A DNA stretch of 64,000 bases from CAAFZY01 sp964410325 (GTDB taxonomy: Bacteria; Pseudomonadota; Alphaproteobacteria; RF32; CAG-239), in NCBI GenBank assembly GCA_964410325.1, contig CAYPFN010000009.1:1-64000 (forward strand), written 5' to 3'. Numbering within the stretch: position 1 is the first letter of the stretch; every line of letters starts with the position of its first letter. The notes under the pieces are model-generated. The model had not been told where the DNA came from. It did not search any database and saw nothing but the letters and a program-made list of their open reading frames with translations. Below, piece after piece: positions 17,660-27,602 of the stretch. A program made the translations under genes and the position numbers.

Positions 17660-17776
17660 ATTGCACCGGTAACTAAAAAATGTCCGTTTTGTTGTTCGGA
17701 AACTCAGGTTCCTTCTGTTCGCCACCTGCATTGCACCTCTGAATTGCTGGCTAAAAAGAAAAAACGCAAAAAATAA
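17660..17776 (+). CDS. Tiny zinc-ribbon-like protein, probable ATT start (38 aa)
   Basis: Directly after rbfA a perfect AAGGAGG at 17648-17654 is followed, five bases on, by ATT at 17660, which opens a 38-codon frame ending in TAA at 17774. The product carries CPFCC, then HLHC 11-14 residues later, and a strongly basic tail KKKKRKK. It looks like a nucleic-acid-binding zinc ribbon. The only other start in frame, GTG at 17654, overlaps the Shine-Dalgarno. ATT starts are rare (known for infC), so either this is a regulated rare start or the ATG was lost by mutation. Family unknown. Confidence 0.5.
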   Translation: MAPVTKKCPFCCSETQVPSVRHLHCTSELLAKKKKRKK

Positions 17777-17785
17777 TGATGCTCT

Positions 17786-17817
17786 CTAAAAAAAGCGGAT
17801 TTAATCCGCTTTTTTTG
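17786..17817 (+). terminator. Bidirectional intrinsic terminator
   Basis: A run of seven A, AGCGGATT pairing with AATCCGCT, then a run of seven T. It ends the rimP-rbfA operon on the plus strand and the convergent membrane-protein gene on the minus strand. The stop codon of the latter (17801-17803) sits inside the hairpin. Confidence 0.92.
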
Positions 17818-18940
17818 CATGTTTAGAAGCGATATCTTTGGCTTTATATGTAATATCCTTTGCTTTTTCTTTCATGGAGTGTGCTTTTTGTGAAAGATCT
17901 TTGGTTTTTTCTGTTAAATAATCTTTCAGCATCGCTAATTTACGTTTTTCTTTAATTTCTTTTTGCCTATGGGACAAATATCCTTCATAAGAAAATAGCG
18001 CAATTCCGGAAAATACCAAGGGCAACAGATAATAAATAATCCGATATACAATCAAGGCGCCAAACAACATTGCCTGATTTTCAGCATCGGGAATTATATT
18101 GGAAAACACCAGTTCAAATACGCCGAGCCCTCCCGGAACCTGGCTGAAAATCCCTAAAATCTGAGCAATAATAAATGCGCCGATAAAAACATCAAAAGGA
18201 ATATCAATAAAATGAATAAGCGTAAAATAAAGAACAAATGAAGCCAGCAAAATATCAATACTGCCGATAAAAATTTGTGCCAAAGCCATTTTAAATGTCG
18301 GAATATTAAAAGCGATACCTTTAATGTCAATCGTTTTTTTATAAAACAGGCTGGCGCCTAGATAGATGAGTAATCCGATAAGAGAAACAAAGGCAATAAC
18401 GGTAGTGGTAAACAGTGACATGGAGCCTTCGCCGAAAGCATGATCCGGAGTGATGATATAACCGATAATAATTAGAAAAAAACAGGCAATAAGATAAGTA
18501 AAACCTGAAAACGTTACCATTTTGACAATTTCGTCAGCATGAAACCGCCATCGTGTATATAGACGATACCGGATAGCCCCGCCGGAAACAACAGCGTGTC
18601 CAGCATTATTACTGACCGAAAAACCGATAAATCCGGCAAAAATCCACCGCCAAACCGGCAGTTTTCGGTCGATATATCGTAAAGCCAAAAAATCATAAGA
18701 GGAAAGGGCAATATAACCACAGAAAGAAGCAATGGTGGCATAAATAAGATTTTGATTCGGAATACTCATTATGGCCGAGTGCAAATCTGCCAGATTATAT
18801 TTAGCCAGTTGTTTATAAATCATAAAAGCTGCCAGAGCAAAGAAAAACAATCCTGCCCAGGATATGATTTTTTTAATCATCCTTTTGGTTTTGTACGCCA
18901 TCCCTGTTTGGGTATTTATTTTCTTTTCTTTTTGTTTCAC
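17801..18940 (-). CDS. Lysylphosphatidylglycerol-synthase-type transmembrane protein (UPF0104)
   Basis: A 379-residue inner-membrane protein with about 8 hydrophobic segments between residues 25 and 325. It matches the flippase-like domain of LPG synthases: SNNAGHAVVSGGAIRYRLY, and VPGGLGVFELVF late in the domain. The soluble aminoacyl-transferase half of MprF is absent, so lysine transfer is not expected; a lipid translocation role is inferred. The C-terminal 60 residues are a charged amphipathic tail with repeating KAKDI/KAHSMKEKAKD units, reminiscent of LEA/apolipoprotein helices. Its stop codon lies in the shared terminator. Confidence 0.85.
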   Translation of the reverse strand: MKQKEKKINTQTGMAYKTKRMIKKIISWAGLFFFALAAFMIYKQLAKYNLADLHSAIMSIPNQNLIYATIASFCGYIALSSYDFLALRYIDRKLPVWRWIFAGFIGFSVSNNAGHAVVSGGAIRYRLYTRWRFHADEIVKMVTFSGFTYLIACFFLIIIGYIITPDHAFGEGSMSLFTTTVIAFVSLIGLLIYLGASLFYKKTIDIKGIAFNIPTFKMALAQIFIGSIDILLASFVLYFTLIHFIDIPFDVFIGAFIIAQILGIFSQVPGGLGVFELVFSNIIPDAENQAMLFGALIVYRIIYYLLPLVFSGIALFSYEGYLSHRQKEIKEKRKLAMLKDYLTEKTKDLSQKAHSMKEKAKDITYKAKDIASKHAKKAD

Positions 18941-18967
18941 TGTATGTTCCCATTAGAAGATTTAATA

Positions 18968-20101
18968 TTAATTAGTCTGTGTTTTCATATTTTCATCTAT
19001 ATAGAGCCGTATATTGTTACCAAAGGTTTGACGGATGTACAATGTCAATTCCGAGGGCTTAAATTTAATTGTTTCAGCCAAATTCTGGGCTTGCAGCAAT
19101 TCTCCGATTTTTAATTCGCTGGCTATTTTATCCCGATAGCGTGCGGCACCTTTAGCTTCATAAATTGAAGCAATGTTGTAAAGAATATGAGCTTGGATTA
19201 AATTGCGCGGATACATTTTGCCTTCGGCATAAATATTTGCCAACATCATTATTGCTTCAATATTGCCTTGCTCGGCAGCGCCGTTAAGATACTTAACCAC
19301 ATTGCTATAATTTTGAGCGACGCCATGTCCGGACGCATACATCATGGCCAAAACATACAGTGCCTCATCAAAAGCAGTAGTTGCGGCATCTTTTATCAGT
19401 CTGAAGGCCTTATGATAATCCTGCGGAAGGCGAAACCCTTTATAATAAGCATAGCCAAGCATAAATTTGGCGGTATTGTTACCAGCATCAGCCGCCTGTT
19501 GAAAAAGTTGGATAGCTTCATCGAGATTTTTATTTTGACTGTCGCCACTTAAATAAATAAACGCCAGATTAACCGCAGCATCATCGCTTCCCTGCTGAGC
19601 GGCTTTTGCAAACAGCAGAGAAGCTTTGATATAATCCACCTGAGTGCCGATGCCGTTGAAATATAGACTGCCCAAATTGTTTAAAGCAATTTTATCATTT
19701 TGTTTGGCAGCCATTTCATAATATTTGAAAGCTTGCTCATAATCAGCTTGCACACCGTCCGTACCGTATAAATACATATAACCGAGCGAAAGCTGGGCGC
19801 TGATATTACCACTTTCAGCTAGTCTTATCATTTTTTGCAGAGGCGTTTCCTGAATATCTTCTTGTTCAGAACTTTCCATATTCTCTTCCGGAATTTCCAC
19901 TGTGGCAGGTTTTTTGATAAAAGAGAAATTTAAAAATGAAAAGATTCCCCGGTCATCTGCGATATTTTTCTCAGTTTTTTTTACCTCAGTTTCGGTGCTT
20001 TGCGTCTCGCCACTGATGCTGGTGGCTAAATCAAAGCTTTGAGCCAGCGACATGCTGGAAACAAACAGGACAGCGCATGACCATATCATGAATTTTTTCA
20101 T
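18968..20101 (-). CDS. Sel1-repeat (tetratricopeptide-like) exported protein
   Basis: A 377-residue protein with signal peptide (cleavage near LAQS, residue 21), a disordered charged linker to about residue 85, then six or so Sel1-like repeats of ~36 residues (for example AQLSLGYMYLYGTDGVQADY, AVNLAFIYLSGDSQN, AKFMLGYAYYKGF). Such repeats are helical scaffolds for protein-protein contacts, often in envelope processes. The partner is unknown. It lies upstream of the UPF0104 gene on the same strand with a 27-base gap, so the two may be co-transcribed. Confidence 0.88.
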   Translation of the reverse strand: MKKFMIWSCAVLFVSSMSLAQSFDLATSISGETQSTETEVKKTEKNIADDRGIFSFLNFSFIKKPATVEIPEENMESSEQEDIQETPLQKMIRLAESGNISAQLSLGYMYLYGTDGVQADYEQAFKYYEMAAKQNDKIALNNLGSLYFNGIGTQVDYIKASLLFAKAAQQGSDDAAVNLAFIYLSGDSQNKNLDEAIQLFQQAADAGNNTAKFMLGYAYYKGFRLPQDYHKAFRLIKDAATTAFDEALYVLAMMYASGHGVAQNYSNVVKYLNGAAEQGNIEAIMMLANIYAEGKMYPRNLIQAHILYNIASIYEAKGAARYRDKIASELKIGELLQAQNLAETIKFKPSELTLYIRQTFGNNIRLYIDENMKTQTN

Positions 20102-20225
20102 CTAATCAATCCTTTTAAATTCATATTGCGCTATACTAAACTAAAAAAAATGCAGTTTCAAGGCAAATATTGTTGTAAAAAAAAATAAGGTATGTTAAGG
20201 GACGATAAAATGGAAAGGAAAAAAC

Positions 20226-22034
20226 ATGCCGACAGAAACGCCGATTTATACAATTAAGAATGCTCGTTTAACCTTTGGCTTAACACCGTTGTTTACAGGA
20301 ATTGAATTATCCATCAGTCGCGGCGATAAAATTTGTCTTGTCGGCCGCAATGGTTCAGGAAAATCAACTTTGTTAAAAATTATTTACGGGCAGATTGAGG
20401 CAGATTCAGCCGAGATATTTATCCAGCCGGGCACAAAAATTTCATATATGCCGCAAGAACCTGACTTTTCAGGATTTAACAGCTTGCGGAGTTATATTCT
20501 TTCCGGATTAAAAGATAATGCTACAGGACAAGAATATAAGGCAGATATATTAATCCAACATCTGCAGATTCTGGAAAATCAGAGTCCTGCGTCGGCTTCG
20601 GGAGGAGAGTTGAAAAAAGCGGCTTTGGCTAAGGCTCTAATTGATGACCCGGATATTTTGCTTTTGGATGAACCAACCAATCATTTAGATATAGCCACAA
20701 TTGAAAAGCTAGAAAAAATTATTGAAAAATTTAAAGGAGCCGTTGTTGTCATCAGTCATGACCGAATGTTTCTAAACCACGTTTCCCGGCAGAGTTTCTG
20801 GTTAGATCGTGGCATTTTGCACAGCAACAATAAAGGATTTGCTCATTTTGACGAATGGCAGGAGCAGATTCTGGAGCAAGAAATTATTGCGCAGAAATAT
20901 TTAAATAAAAAAATCGAAGAAGAAACCGAATGGTTACATAAAGGCGTAACCGCCCGACGCAAGCGCAATCAGGGAAGATTGCGGCGTTTGCAACAACTGC
21001 GACAGGAAAGAAGAGAGCAAATTAAACAAATCGGTTCAGTTAATTTGGCGATTGATTCAGGAGAGTTGCGTTCACGCCTGGTTATTGAGGCTAAACACAT
21101 TTACAAAGCTTACGGCGGTCGGGAATTGGTTAAAGATTTTTCTATCCGCGTCATGAAAGGCAACCGTTTGGGGATTGTTGGCCCGAATGGCGCTGGCAAA
21201 ACAACGCTGATAAAGCTGTTAACTAAAAAAATAGCGCCAGATTCAGGTTTTGTCCGCATTGGCAAAAATTTGGAAGAGGCATATTTTGATCAGAACCGCG
21301 TAACATTAGATCCGAAAAAAACATTATGGAAAACACTTTGCAATGAAGGAGATCATATTTGGGTTCGTGGCCATTACCGCCATGTTGTGGCTTATTTGAA
21401 AGATTTTTTATTTAAGCCTGATCAGGCGCAATGTCTGGTGTCAACACTTTCAGGCGGTGAGAAAAACCGTTTGATGCTGGCGGTTGCATTGGCACGACCG
21501 TCAAATTTTCTGGTGCTTGACGAACCGACCAATGATTTGGATATGGACACGTTGGATTTATTGCAAGAAGTTTTGGATGAATATCCGGGAACAATTTTAG
21601 TCGTCAGCCATGACCGCGATTTTTTGGATAAAGTGGCAACATCTCTTTTATATATGAAAGGCGACGGAACTATTACCGAACATATCGGCAGCTATAGCGA
21701 GCTCATAAAAAAACTTAAAAGCGAACCAGAGAAAAAAGAACTTAAAAACCGCATATCTGCTCCAGTAGTTGAAAGATTTGCAACGGATAACCAGCGCAAG
21801 CTGAGCTATAAAGACAAACGTCTTTTGGAAATACTTCCCAATGAAATTACTACGTTGGAAAAACGTATTGCCGAAATTGAACAACGATTGTATCTGGAAA
21901 CGGATTTGTATTCGTGCGCTCCAGAAGAATTTGACCGACTAACGAAAGACCTGCAGGTTTGCCGGCATGAAAAAGAACAAAAAGAAACAACCTGGCTTGA
22001 AATACAGTTAAAAGCCGATGAGTTAGCAAGCTGA
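20226..22034 (+). CDS. uup: ABC-F family ATPase (Uup-like)
   Basis: A 602-residue soluble protein with two ABC domains and no membrane segments. Walker A motifs are GRNGSGKST and GPNGAGKTT. Signature motifs are SGGELKKAALAKAL and SGGEKNRLMLAVAL. Walker B segments LLLDEPTNHLD and LVLDEPTNDLD are followed by ISHDRMFL and VSHDRDFL. The inter-domain linker is basic (ARRKRNQGRLRRLQQLRQERR), and a C-terminal coiled coil (about 530-600) points to the Uup branch. ABC-F proteins act on ribosomes; Uup also affects DNA processing. The gene ends 3 bases before the convergent mutS. Confidence 0.92.
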   Translation: MPTETPIYTIKNARLTFGLTPLFTGIELSISRGDKICLVGRNGSGKSTLLKIIYGQIEADSAEIFIQPGTKISYMPQEPDFSGFNSLRSYILSGLKDNATGQEYKADILIQHLQILENQSPASASGGELKKAALAKALIDDPDILLLDEPTNHLDIATIEKLEKIIEKFKGAVVVISHDRMFLNHVSRQSFWLDRGILHSNNKGFAHFDEWQEQILEQEIIAQKYLNKKIEEETEWLHKGVTARRKRNQGRLRRLQQLRQERREQIKQIGSVNLAIDSGELRSRLVIEAKHIYKAYGGRELVKDFSIRVMKGNRLGIVGPNGAGKTTLIKLLTKKIAPDSGFVRIGKNLEEAYFDQNRVTLDPKKTLWKTLCNEGDHIWVRGHYRHVVAYLKDFLFKPDQAQCLVSTLSGGEKNRLMLAVALARPSNFLVLDEPTNDLDMDTLDLLQEVLDEYPGTILVVSHDRDFLDKVATSLLYMKGDGTITEHIGSYSELIKKLKSEPEKKELKNRISAPVVERFATDNQRKLSYKDKRLLEILPNEITTLEKRIAEIEQRLYLETDLYSCAPEEFDRLTKDLQVCRHEKEQKETTWLEIQLKADELAS

Positions 22035-22037
22035 GGC

Positions 22038-24740
22038 TTATTTGTTTTTTAATGTATTTATTGCCAGGGTTTTTAATTCGTACAGCTTATCCAAAGCTGC
22101 CCGCGGGGTATAATTATCAGGATTTAAATCTTTAAAAACCTGTTCCAAAGGCGAAACCCAATGTTCTTTTTCCGTTTGTTCGCGTTTAAAAACGGCAAAC
22201 AGTGGCAAATCATTTTCAATTGAAGAAATTGTCTGATTGTGCGGATTGTTTTCCAACGAATGCAAAACCTGTTCAGCGCGTTTCAATACCAGCTTCGGCA
22301 ATCCGGCAAGTTTTGCGACGTGGATGCCATACGATCGATCGGCGGTACCGCTTATCACTTCATGCATAAAAATAACTTCGTCTTGAAACTCCTTAATTTT
22401 CATGCAGTGCAAACTCAAGGTGTTTAATTTTGAAGATAAAGCGGTTAATTCGTGATAATGCGTGGCAAACAACGCCCGGCAGCGGTTGACTTCATGCAGA
22501 TGTTCAACCACTGCCCAGGCAATAGATAAACCGTCATAAGTTGCCGTGCCGCGCCCGATTTCATCTAATATAACAAAAGAACGTGCTGTGGCTTGATTTA
22601 AAATTGCCGCCGTTTCCACCATTTCCACCATAAAAGTGGAACGGCCGCGTGATAAATCGTCTGAAGCGCCGACGCGGGAAAAAACTTTGTCAATCAGTCC
22701 GATGCGCGCCGAGGAGCATGGAACATACGAGCCCATTTGTGCCATAACGGCAATAAGGGCGTTTTGTCTTAAAAAAGTGGATTTGCCGGCCATGTTTGGC
22801 CCAGTTAAAAGCCAAATACGGTTGTTTTCACCGTTAAGCGTACAGTCATTGCTGACAAAAGAACCATCGTGCATTTTTTCAATTGCCGCTTCCACCACCG
22901 GATGCCGTCCATCTTTGATTTCAAAAACGGTTGAATCCTCCAATATCGGCCGGCAGTATTTTTTTTCAACCGCCAAATCTGCCAATCCAGCGGCGATATC
23001 AAGTTCTGCCATGGCGGCGGCAGTAACTGATATGTCATCCGAAAAACATAAGATATCTTCAACCAGTCGTTCATATATTTCCAATTCCATGGCCACGATT
23101 TTTTCGCTGGCGCTACGGATTTCTTTTTCCAGATCGGTTAATTCAACGGTGACGAAACGGACTGCGTTCAAAACCGATTGCCGGTGGATAAATTGCGGAT
23201 TTTGTAAAATAGGTGCCGAATATTTGGCGGGAATTTCAATAAAATATCCCAAGACATTGTTATACCGGATTTTGAGATTGGAAATATGTGTTTCCTCAAT
23301 ATATTTTCGCTCCAGTTCGGCAATTAGTCCGCGACTGTTGTTATGCAGGTTTCGCAATTCATCAAGTGCTGGATAATAACCATTGCGGACAAAACCGCCG
23401 TCGCGAGCTAAAACGGGCAGGTCTTCGCTGTCAAGCAAAGCTCGTTCCAGATTGCTGACAATAGTGCTGAAATCACCAGGTTTCTTTAAGATATTTGCAA
23501 TAGCATCCGGAAGTTTTTCTAAAATTTTATTATATTTTCCGTAAGAGCCGAGCAAATTTTTAATTTTAGGGATAAGCGATAAAGTCAGGCCGATGGAAGC
23601 TAAATCTTTTGGGCCACCACGGCCGAGGCTTAAACGGGAAACAGCTCTTTCTAAATCTGAAAAACTTTTAAAATATTCTCGTAATTCCTGCCGGATTTCT
23701 GGAACGCTGATAAAAAATTCGATGGCATCCAAACGCCGGTTGATTTCGGCAATATCCATGGAAGGATTGGTCAGCCACTGCCGCAGCATGCGGGCGCCGG
23801 CACCGGTAATAGTATGGTCAATAATTCCCAGAAGTGAGGCGTTTTTATCTTTGTTGACAGATTCTAAAATTTCTAGATTGATACGAGTTGCGCTATCGAT
23901 TTCCATATACTTAGAATCATTGATTTTAACTGGTTTTTTAATCCGAGGCATTTTGCCCTTTTGGGTATTTTCAACATAATCAAGAACAACGCCGGCGGCA
24001 GCGAGTTCAACATTGGAAAAGCTACCGAAAGCATCAAGGGTTTTAACATGAAACAGCTTTTCAAGATATTGCCTGGCACTTAAGCTGTTAAAACGCGCTT
24101 CTGGCATTACAGTCAGTTTGTCCTTGTATGAATTTAACAGCTGGAACAAATCAGGTATTGTCAGAAGGTTATCGGCAAGAATAATTTCTACCGGCTGCAG
24201 TTTTGATAAAGCGTTCTGCAAATCCACACTCATCGTTTCAAGAGAGGATTTAATATGTTGGCAAAAAAAATCGCCGGTAGACAAGTCCAGCCATGAAAGT
24301 CCAAAATTGTCATTATGCAGTGCGCAGCAAAACAAATAATTATTCTGTCGGGCATTAAGCAGATTATCTTCCGTCAGCGTTCCGGGCGTGACCAGACGGA
24401 CGACATCACGGCGTAACAGGGCGTTACGACCGCGCTTTTTTGCTTCTTCGGGCGTTTCCATCTGATCGCAGATGGCAACCTTATATCCTTGATGAATAAG
24501 GCGTGCCAGATAATTTTCATAAGCATGAAACGGTACGCCACACATTGGGATGTTTTTGCCGTCTGATTTGCCACGTTTAGTCAGAGCAATATCTAAAGCT
24601 TTGGAAGCCGTTAAGGCATCATCGAAAAACAGCTCATAAAAATCCCCCATCCGGTAAAAGACCAGATAATCTTTATGGGCATTTTTAACCTTTATATACT
24701 CAGCCATAGCCGGTGTTAAGTTCTGTTTTTCCTCGCTCAT
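22038..24740 (-). CDS. mutS: DNA mismatch repair protein MutS
   Basis: A 900-residue ATPase that recognises mismatches. It begins with the mismatch-binding domain (TPAMAEYIKVKNAHKDYLVF, and FYRMGDFYELFFDDA with the Phe-x-Glu mismatch-contact motif). Connector, lever and clamp domains follow, then the ATPase with GPNMAGKSTFLRQ, RGRSTFMVEM, ILDEIGRGT and ATHYHELT. The C-terminus has a dimerisation tail. Length is normal. It is transcribed alone and divergent from the PhoR-like kinase. Confidence 0.97.
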   Translation of the reverse strand: MSEEKQNLTPAMAEYIKVKNAHKDYLVFYRMGDFYELFFDDALTASKALDIALTKRGKSDGKNIPMCGVPFHAYENYLARLIHQGYKVAICDQMETPEEAKKRGRNALLRRDVVRLVTPGTLTEDNLLNARQNNYLFCCALHNDNFGLSWLDLSTGDFFCQHIKSSLETMSVDLQNALSKLQPVEIILADNLLTIPDLFQLLNSYKDKLTVMPEARFNSLSARQYLEKLFHVKTLDAFGSFSNVELAAAGVVLDYVENTQKGKMPRIKKPVKINDSKYMEIDSATRINLEILESVNKDKNASLLGIIDHTITGAGARMLRQWLTNPSMDIAEINRRLDAIEFFISVPEIRQELREYFKSFSDLERAVSRLSLGRGGPKDLASIGLTLSLIPKIKNLLGSYGKYNKILEKLPDAIANILKKPGDFSTIVSNLERALLDSEDLPVLARDGGFVRNGYYPALDELRNLHNNSRGLIAELERKYIEETHISNLKIRYNNVLGYFIEIPAKYSAPILQNPQFIHRQSVLNAVRFVTVELTDLEKEIRSASEKIVAMELEIYERLVEDILCFSDDISVTAAAMAELDIAAGLADLAVEKKYCRPILEDSTVFEIKDGRHPVVEAAIEKMHDGSFVSNDCTLNGENNRIWLLTGPNMAGKSTFLRQNALIAVMAQMGSYVPCSSARIGLIDKVFSRVGASDDLSRGRSTFMVEMVETAAILNQATARSFVILDEIGRGTATYDGLSIAWAVVEHLHEVNRCRALFATHYHELTALSSKLNTLSLHCMKIKEFQDEVIFMHEVISGTADRSYGIHVAKLAGLPKLVLKRAEQVLHSLENNPHNQTISSIENDLPLFAVFKREQTEKEHWVSPLEQVFKDLNPDNYTPRAALDKLYELKTLAINTLKNK

Positions 24741-24847
24741 GTTTTCTTGTTGTCAGTCGCTGTATTAAATAAATTTAAACTCCTTACATCATAATATATT
24801 TTTACAACTAGTCCATAACTTTTTTAAAATTATATACGGGGTTTCTA

Positions 24848-26281
24848 ATGTTATTAAAGAAAATCGGACGGTTTGAACTTGATAAAAATTCCAATTTTGT
24901 CGCCCGAGTTTTGATTTTTTCTTTACCGGCCGCTTTGGTTTTTATCATGCTGACTATTTTAAATCTGCTGACATTATATTGGGCCATTATTTCCTATATG
25001 ATGATTATCATTTTTACCATGATTTTTTTATTACCAATAAGTTTTGAGCTGCAACAGTTAAAAAAGTATATTAACGAACTGGCCAAAGGTGAAGTAAATA
25101 CGGATTTTAGTATGGATTTGTCTGAACAGGAAGCCCGAGATATTGCGGAAGCCATAAACTCAGCGCATAAATTTTGGGTGCATAAAACGGATGCTTTGGA
25201 AACTCAGATTATGTCTGATACCGCCGTTTTGGATACGTTGCCGGATCCTATTTTGATGATTGATCGCTCAGGCAATATTTTAGGCGCCAATCTGTCCGCT
25301 CGGCAGCTTTTGGGTGCTAATGTCGCGGATAAAAATATTGAAAATGTTTTAGGCGCTAATAACTTTATCAATGCTGTCAGCCGAGTGCTTAAAAAAGAAA
25401 GTGAATCAGAAAACCTGATTTTTCATATGCCGCAGAATCAGGAACGGAAAATTTATGCGCATATTAAACCGTTGCCTTGGTTTTCCAAAGGGAGAACCGT
25501 TGCGGTTATCTCTTTATATGATTTAACCAAGGCAATTAAATTTGAAAGAATGCAATCTGATTTTGTGGCCAATGCCAGCCATGAGTTGCGCACGCCGTTA
25601 TCAGTTATTTCTGGCTTTATCGAAACCCTGCAGACCTCAGCCAAAGATGATGAAACAGCTCGGGAATATTTCTTGAAAATAATGGCGGATCAAGCCGAAT
25701 TCATGTCGGAATTGATTGAAAACCTACTTTCATTATCCCGTATTGAAATGTCTCAGGATGAACAGCCTGATGAAAAAGTTGCATTATCGGAAGTGATAGA
25801 TGAAGTTGTTCAGGCTATGTCGTTAAAAGCGGCCAATAAAAATATGCAGCTAGTAACGGAAGTACCAGATAAGCTGCCACTGGTAACGGCAGACCGCCAG
25901 CAGATTCGCCAGCTTTTCCAAAACCTGGTGGATAATGCCATAAAATATGGTTTAAGTCCGGGCGATATCACAATTTCAGTTAAACAAACCGAGCAGATTC
26001 CGCCGTCTAAAAGTTTAAATGTCGCGCAGGGAAAAGCTGTTTCTGTATCAGTTAATAACAAGGGCCCGAAAATCAGTCGGGAAGATTTAATGCGTTTGAC
26101 GGAACGTTTCTATCGCATGCAGGAACATAAGGATTTAAATATCAAGGGAACTGGACTCGGCCTAGCGATAGCCAAACAGATTATTATCCGTCATCATGGA
26201 AACTTGATGGTTAATTCAACTGCTTACGAAGGGACAACTTTTACTGTTTACTTACCGCTTGAAATCAACCAAACAGCTTGA
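24848..26281 (+). CDS. PhoR-like sensor histidine kinase
   Basis: A 477-residue inner-membrane kinase with two transmembrane segments near the N-terminus (about 17-36 and 45-67), a short HAMP-like stretch, and a PAS domain (about 120-230, starting PDPILMIDRSGNILGANLSA). HisKA carries the phosphoacceptor in VANASHELRTPLSVISGF, and the ATPase boxes are FQNLVDNAIKYG and GTGLGLAIAKQ. Domain order matches PhoR, the phosphate-starvation kinase, but no phoB, pstSCAB or phoU is nearby, so the phosphate role is only suggested. mutS is divergent, 107 bases away. Confidence 0.88.
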   Translation: MLLKKIGRFELDKNSNFVARVLIFSLPAALVFIMLTILNLLTLYWAIISYMMIIIFTMIFLLPISFELQQLKKYINELAKGEVNTDFSMDLSEQEARDIAEAINSAHKFWVHKTDALETQIMSDTAVLDTLPDPILMIDRSGNILGANLSARQLLGANVADKNIENVLGANNFINAVSRVLKKESESENLIFHMPQNQERKIYAHIKPLPWFSKGRTVAVISLYDLTKAIKFERMQSDFVANASHELRTPLSVISGFIETLQTSAKDDETAREYFLKIMADQAEFMSELIENLLSLSRIEMSQDEQPDEKVALSEVIDEVVQAMSLKAANKNMQLVTEVPDKLPLVTADRQQIRQLFQNLVDNAIKYGLSPGDITISVKQTEQIPPSKSLNVAQGKAVSVSVNNKGPKISREDLMRLTERFYRMQEHKDLNIKGTGLGLAIAKQIIIRHHGNLMVNSTAYEGTTFTVYLPLEINQTA

Positions 26282-26418
26282 ATAAGGCAGATTAAGTCGT
26301 TATATCAAGACAATGAAAGTTTTTTATGCAGTTTAGCTATCACAACATATGGAAAATGAGTTATCCGACTTTTAATCAGCATGTTAATGCAACAGTTGGT
26401 TGGTATAACGGATGTTAT

Positions 26419-27410
26419 TTATCTTGGGCGCTTGGTTCGATGTATTTTTCCATCAAAAACAGAAATAATCAAATTACATAACTTGGGATATTTTTTTAGA
26501 TATTGTAAAAACAGCCAATCTTTATGGACTGATTTTAAAAACTTGGAAGAATAAATCCGTCGCTGTATCAAAAACTGAAAATATTTTCCGGTGCCGTATA
26601 AAAGCTCGTTTTTAGTAAATAAATGCACGTTTTTAAGATACTGTAGAAGGGATATCAGATGTCTTTTAGGCAGAATAAAAATTGAATGTGGTAAAAGCGC
26701 GGAAAGAATTAAAAACATCGCGTCTTCTCCCACATAACCATACCGCAGTCTTTCAAAATCAATAGTGTAAATCCTGCCGTTTTTATCCATAATAAGGTTA
26801 TTTAAATTGGCATCGCCGTGGATAATGATGGGAATACGGGGGGGGGGTATGCCGATATGCTTTGCAAAATTAGATTGTTATTTTTTTCGATATGATTAAG
26901 TACTACAGATTGTAAATAACTTATTTTCTTCTGTTTGTAATCTTCAATTTTTTTTTGAATTTCAGAGAAAAGCTTATCAGTGGAAATAAGAGGCCGTACT
27001 ATATTATCATCAAAAGCGACATTCTGCAAACAGCGGTAGAAATCTAAAATTTTTCCCAATATGGCAGGAGATAATTTATGATGCTTGATTTTTTTGCCGG
27101 AAATATATTCCAGCACAATGCCGACATAATCTTCAAAAGCAAAATAATCCTGAGAGTTGACGGAAACGGCGGAAGCCGTATAGAAATTTGGAATTGTTTT
27201 CAAAACTTTTAAAATTTTGCAGATACGTTCCAGGCGTTTTACCTCATTTTTATTGACAAGCTTAATGATGTATTCGGCATTAGCTATTTTGCAGAAAAAA
27301 TTATTTGAAGAACCGCCTTTCCTTAATTTAAAAAATTTAATCACGGCAGAATGAAAAATTGTTTGTTCCAAAAAACTTTTAAACTTATGTAAAAATTCTT
27401 GATTATGCAT
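26419..27410 (-). pseudogene. Choline/aminoglycoside-kinase-like phosphotransferase, frame broken at a poly-G tract
   Basis: Two minus-strand frames make one kinase of about 330 residues. The N-terminal part (27410 to about 26848) has a loop KGGSSNNFF and IIKLV, as in the ATP-binding lobe, and a hinge IVLEYISGKK. The C-terminal part, in another frame, has the catalytic HGDANLNNLI and the metal-binding IDFERL of the APH/choline-kinase fold. The break lies exactly at ten G (26838-26847): eight or eleven would restore the frame. Substrate unknown; a sugar or choline kinase of the envelope is plausible. The gene is more AT-rich than its neighbours. Either a switchable or dead gene, or an assembly error. 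Confidence 0.75.
26838..26847 (+). repeat. Homopolymer run of ten G
   Basis: Ten consecutive G inside the minus-strand kinase gene, at the exact point where its two frames meet. I noticed no other G run of this length in the window. Confidence 0.9.
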
Positions 27411-27602
27411 TTAACTACTCCAATCCCCAACTATAAATATAAACTTTACTAAAATCAAGTAGTTTTCTGCTATTTTTTTTAATAAGGTATATCTAAAGTA
27501 TCCTGATATTTTTCAGCTGATTAATAACTAATAAATTTATTCTTGATTAAATCGGCCAGTATGATAAAAGTAAACCGAAGTTTATGTTTTAAGGAGGATA
27601 AA

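Noticed and set aside
24848..26281. Calling this kinase PhoR of a phosphate operon
   Set aside because: Domain order fits, but no phoB, phoU or pst genes are near, so the symbol was left blank.
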